This document shows positions 6,116 to 6,150 of a stretch of 6,150 nucleotides of DNA, in pieces. Both the position numbers and the translations under genes were made by a program. Location of the stretch: the NCBI GenBank assembly GCA_021780285.1, contig JAJXZA010000028.1, positions 1 through 6,150 on the forward strand, in the 5' to 3' direction. The notes beneath the pieces are model-generated. The model saw only the letters and a program-made list of their open reading frames with translations, searched no databases and was not told the origin of the DNA. The number at the start of each line of letters is the position of its first letter. Position 1 is the first letter of the stretch. The stretch comes from Planctomycetota bacterium. Its GTDB lineage: Bacteria > Planctomycetota > Phycisphaerae > WQYP01.

Positions 6116-6122
6116 CCCCTTT
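6116..6122 (-). promoter_or_regulatory. ribosome binding site of the integrase gene
   Basis: On the minus strand AAAGGGG lies six bases upstream of the ATG at 6109, which supports this start. The remaining bases to 6150 belong to the upstream region of the integrase. A promoter cannot be judged because the window ends there. Confidence 0.5.
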
Positions 6123-6150
6123 AAGATAGATTCACTGGATTGAGTATCGC

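Noticed and set aside
6122..6128. TATCTT on the minus strand as an integrase -10 box
   Set aside because: It lies too close to the ribosome site to leave a normal leader, and its -35 would fall at the window edge.
1..6150. CRISPR array, insertion sequence or riboswitch
   Set aside because: No regularly spaced repeats, transposase frame, terminal inverted repeats or recognisable leader structure were seen.

Overview
The window looks like a bacterial chromosome segment ending at the integrated edge of a mobile element. I infer a planctomycete, Phycisphaerae-like host. The reasons are the fused type I dehydroquinase/shikimate dehydrogenase, the paired NfeD membrane proteins, and an integrase whose motifs (GGLR-x-PSE, SPKTEHH, WxGNSxxVAAxHY) I associate with that phylum. 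This rests on remembered family features, not on a database search.

Left part (1-3919, + strand). The window opens inside a gene for a long NfeD-type membrane protein, of which only the C-terminal half is visible. After a 211-base gap with a plausible sigma-70 promoter comes a tightly packed three-gene unit: a second, short NfeD-like protein, endonuclease IV (nfo) and bifunctional aroDE. The genes touch through TGATG and ATGA junctions, which suggests translational coupling. The unit ends in a G:U-rich hairpin followed by a T-rich run. The products serve different processes: membrane quality control or organisation, base-excision repair, and steps 3 and 4 of the shikimate pathway. This looks like co-transcription of housekeeping genes rather than one pathway.

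Middle part (3920-4836). Thymidylate kinase (tmk) lies on the minus strand, convergent with aroDE. It starts at GTG behind a GGAGG site and a good minus-strand promoter. Divergent from it is a complete tRNA-Val(CAC) gene without an encoded CCA.

Right part (4796-6150). A tyrosine recombinase gene on the minus strand runs into the 3' half of the tRNA gene, and its TGA stop lies across the tRNA anticodon loop. This is the standard layout of an element integrated into a tRNA gene. The element's cargo and distal attachment site must lie beyond 6150. Nothing inside the window shows a defence system, CRISPR array or new multi-gene system. The most interesting signal is the integrase/tRNA overlap.
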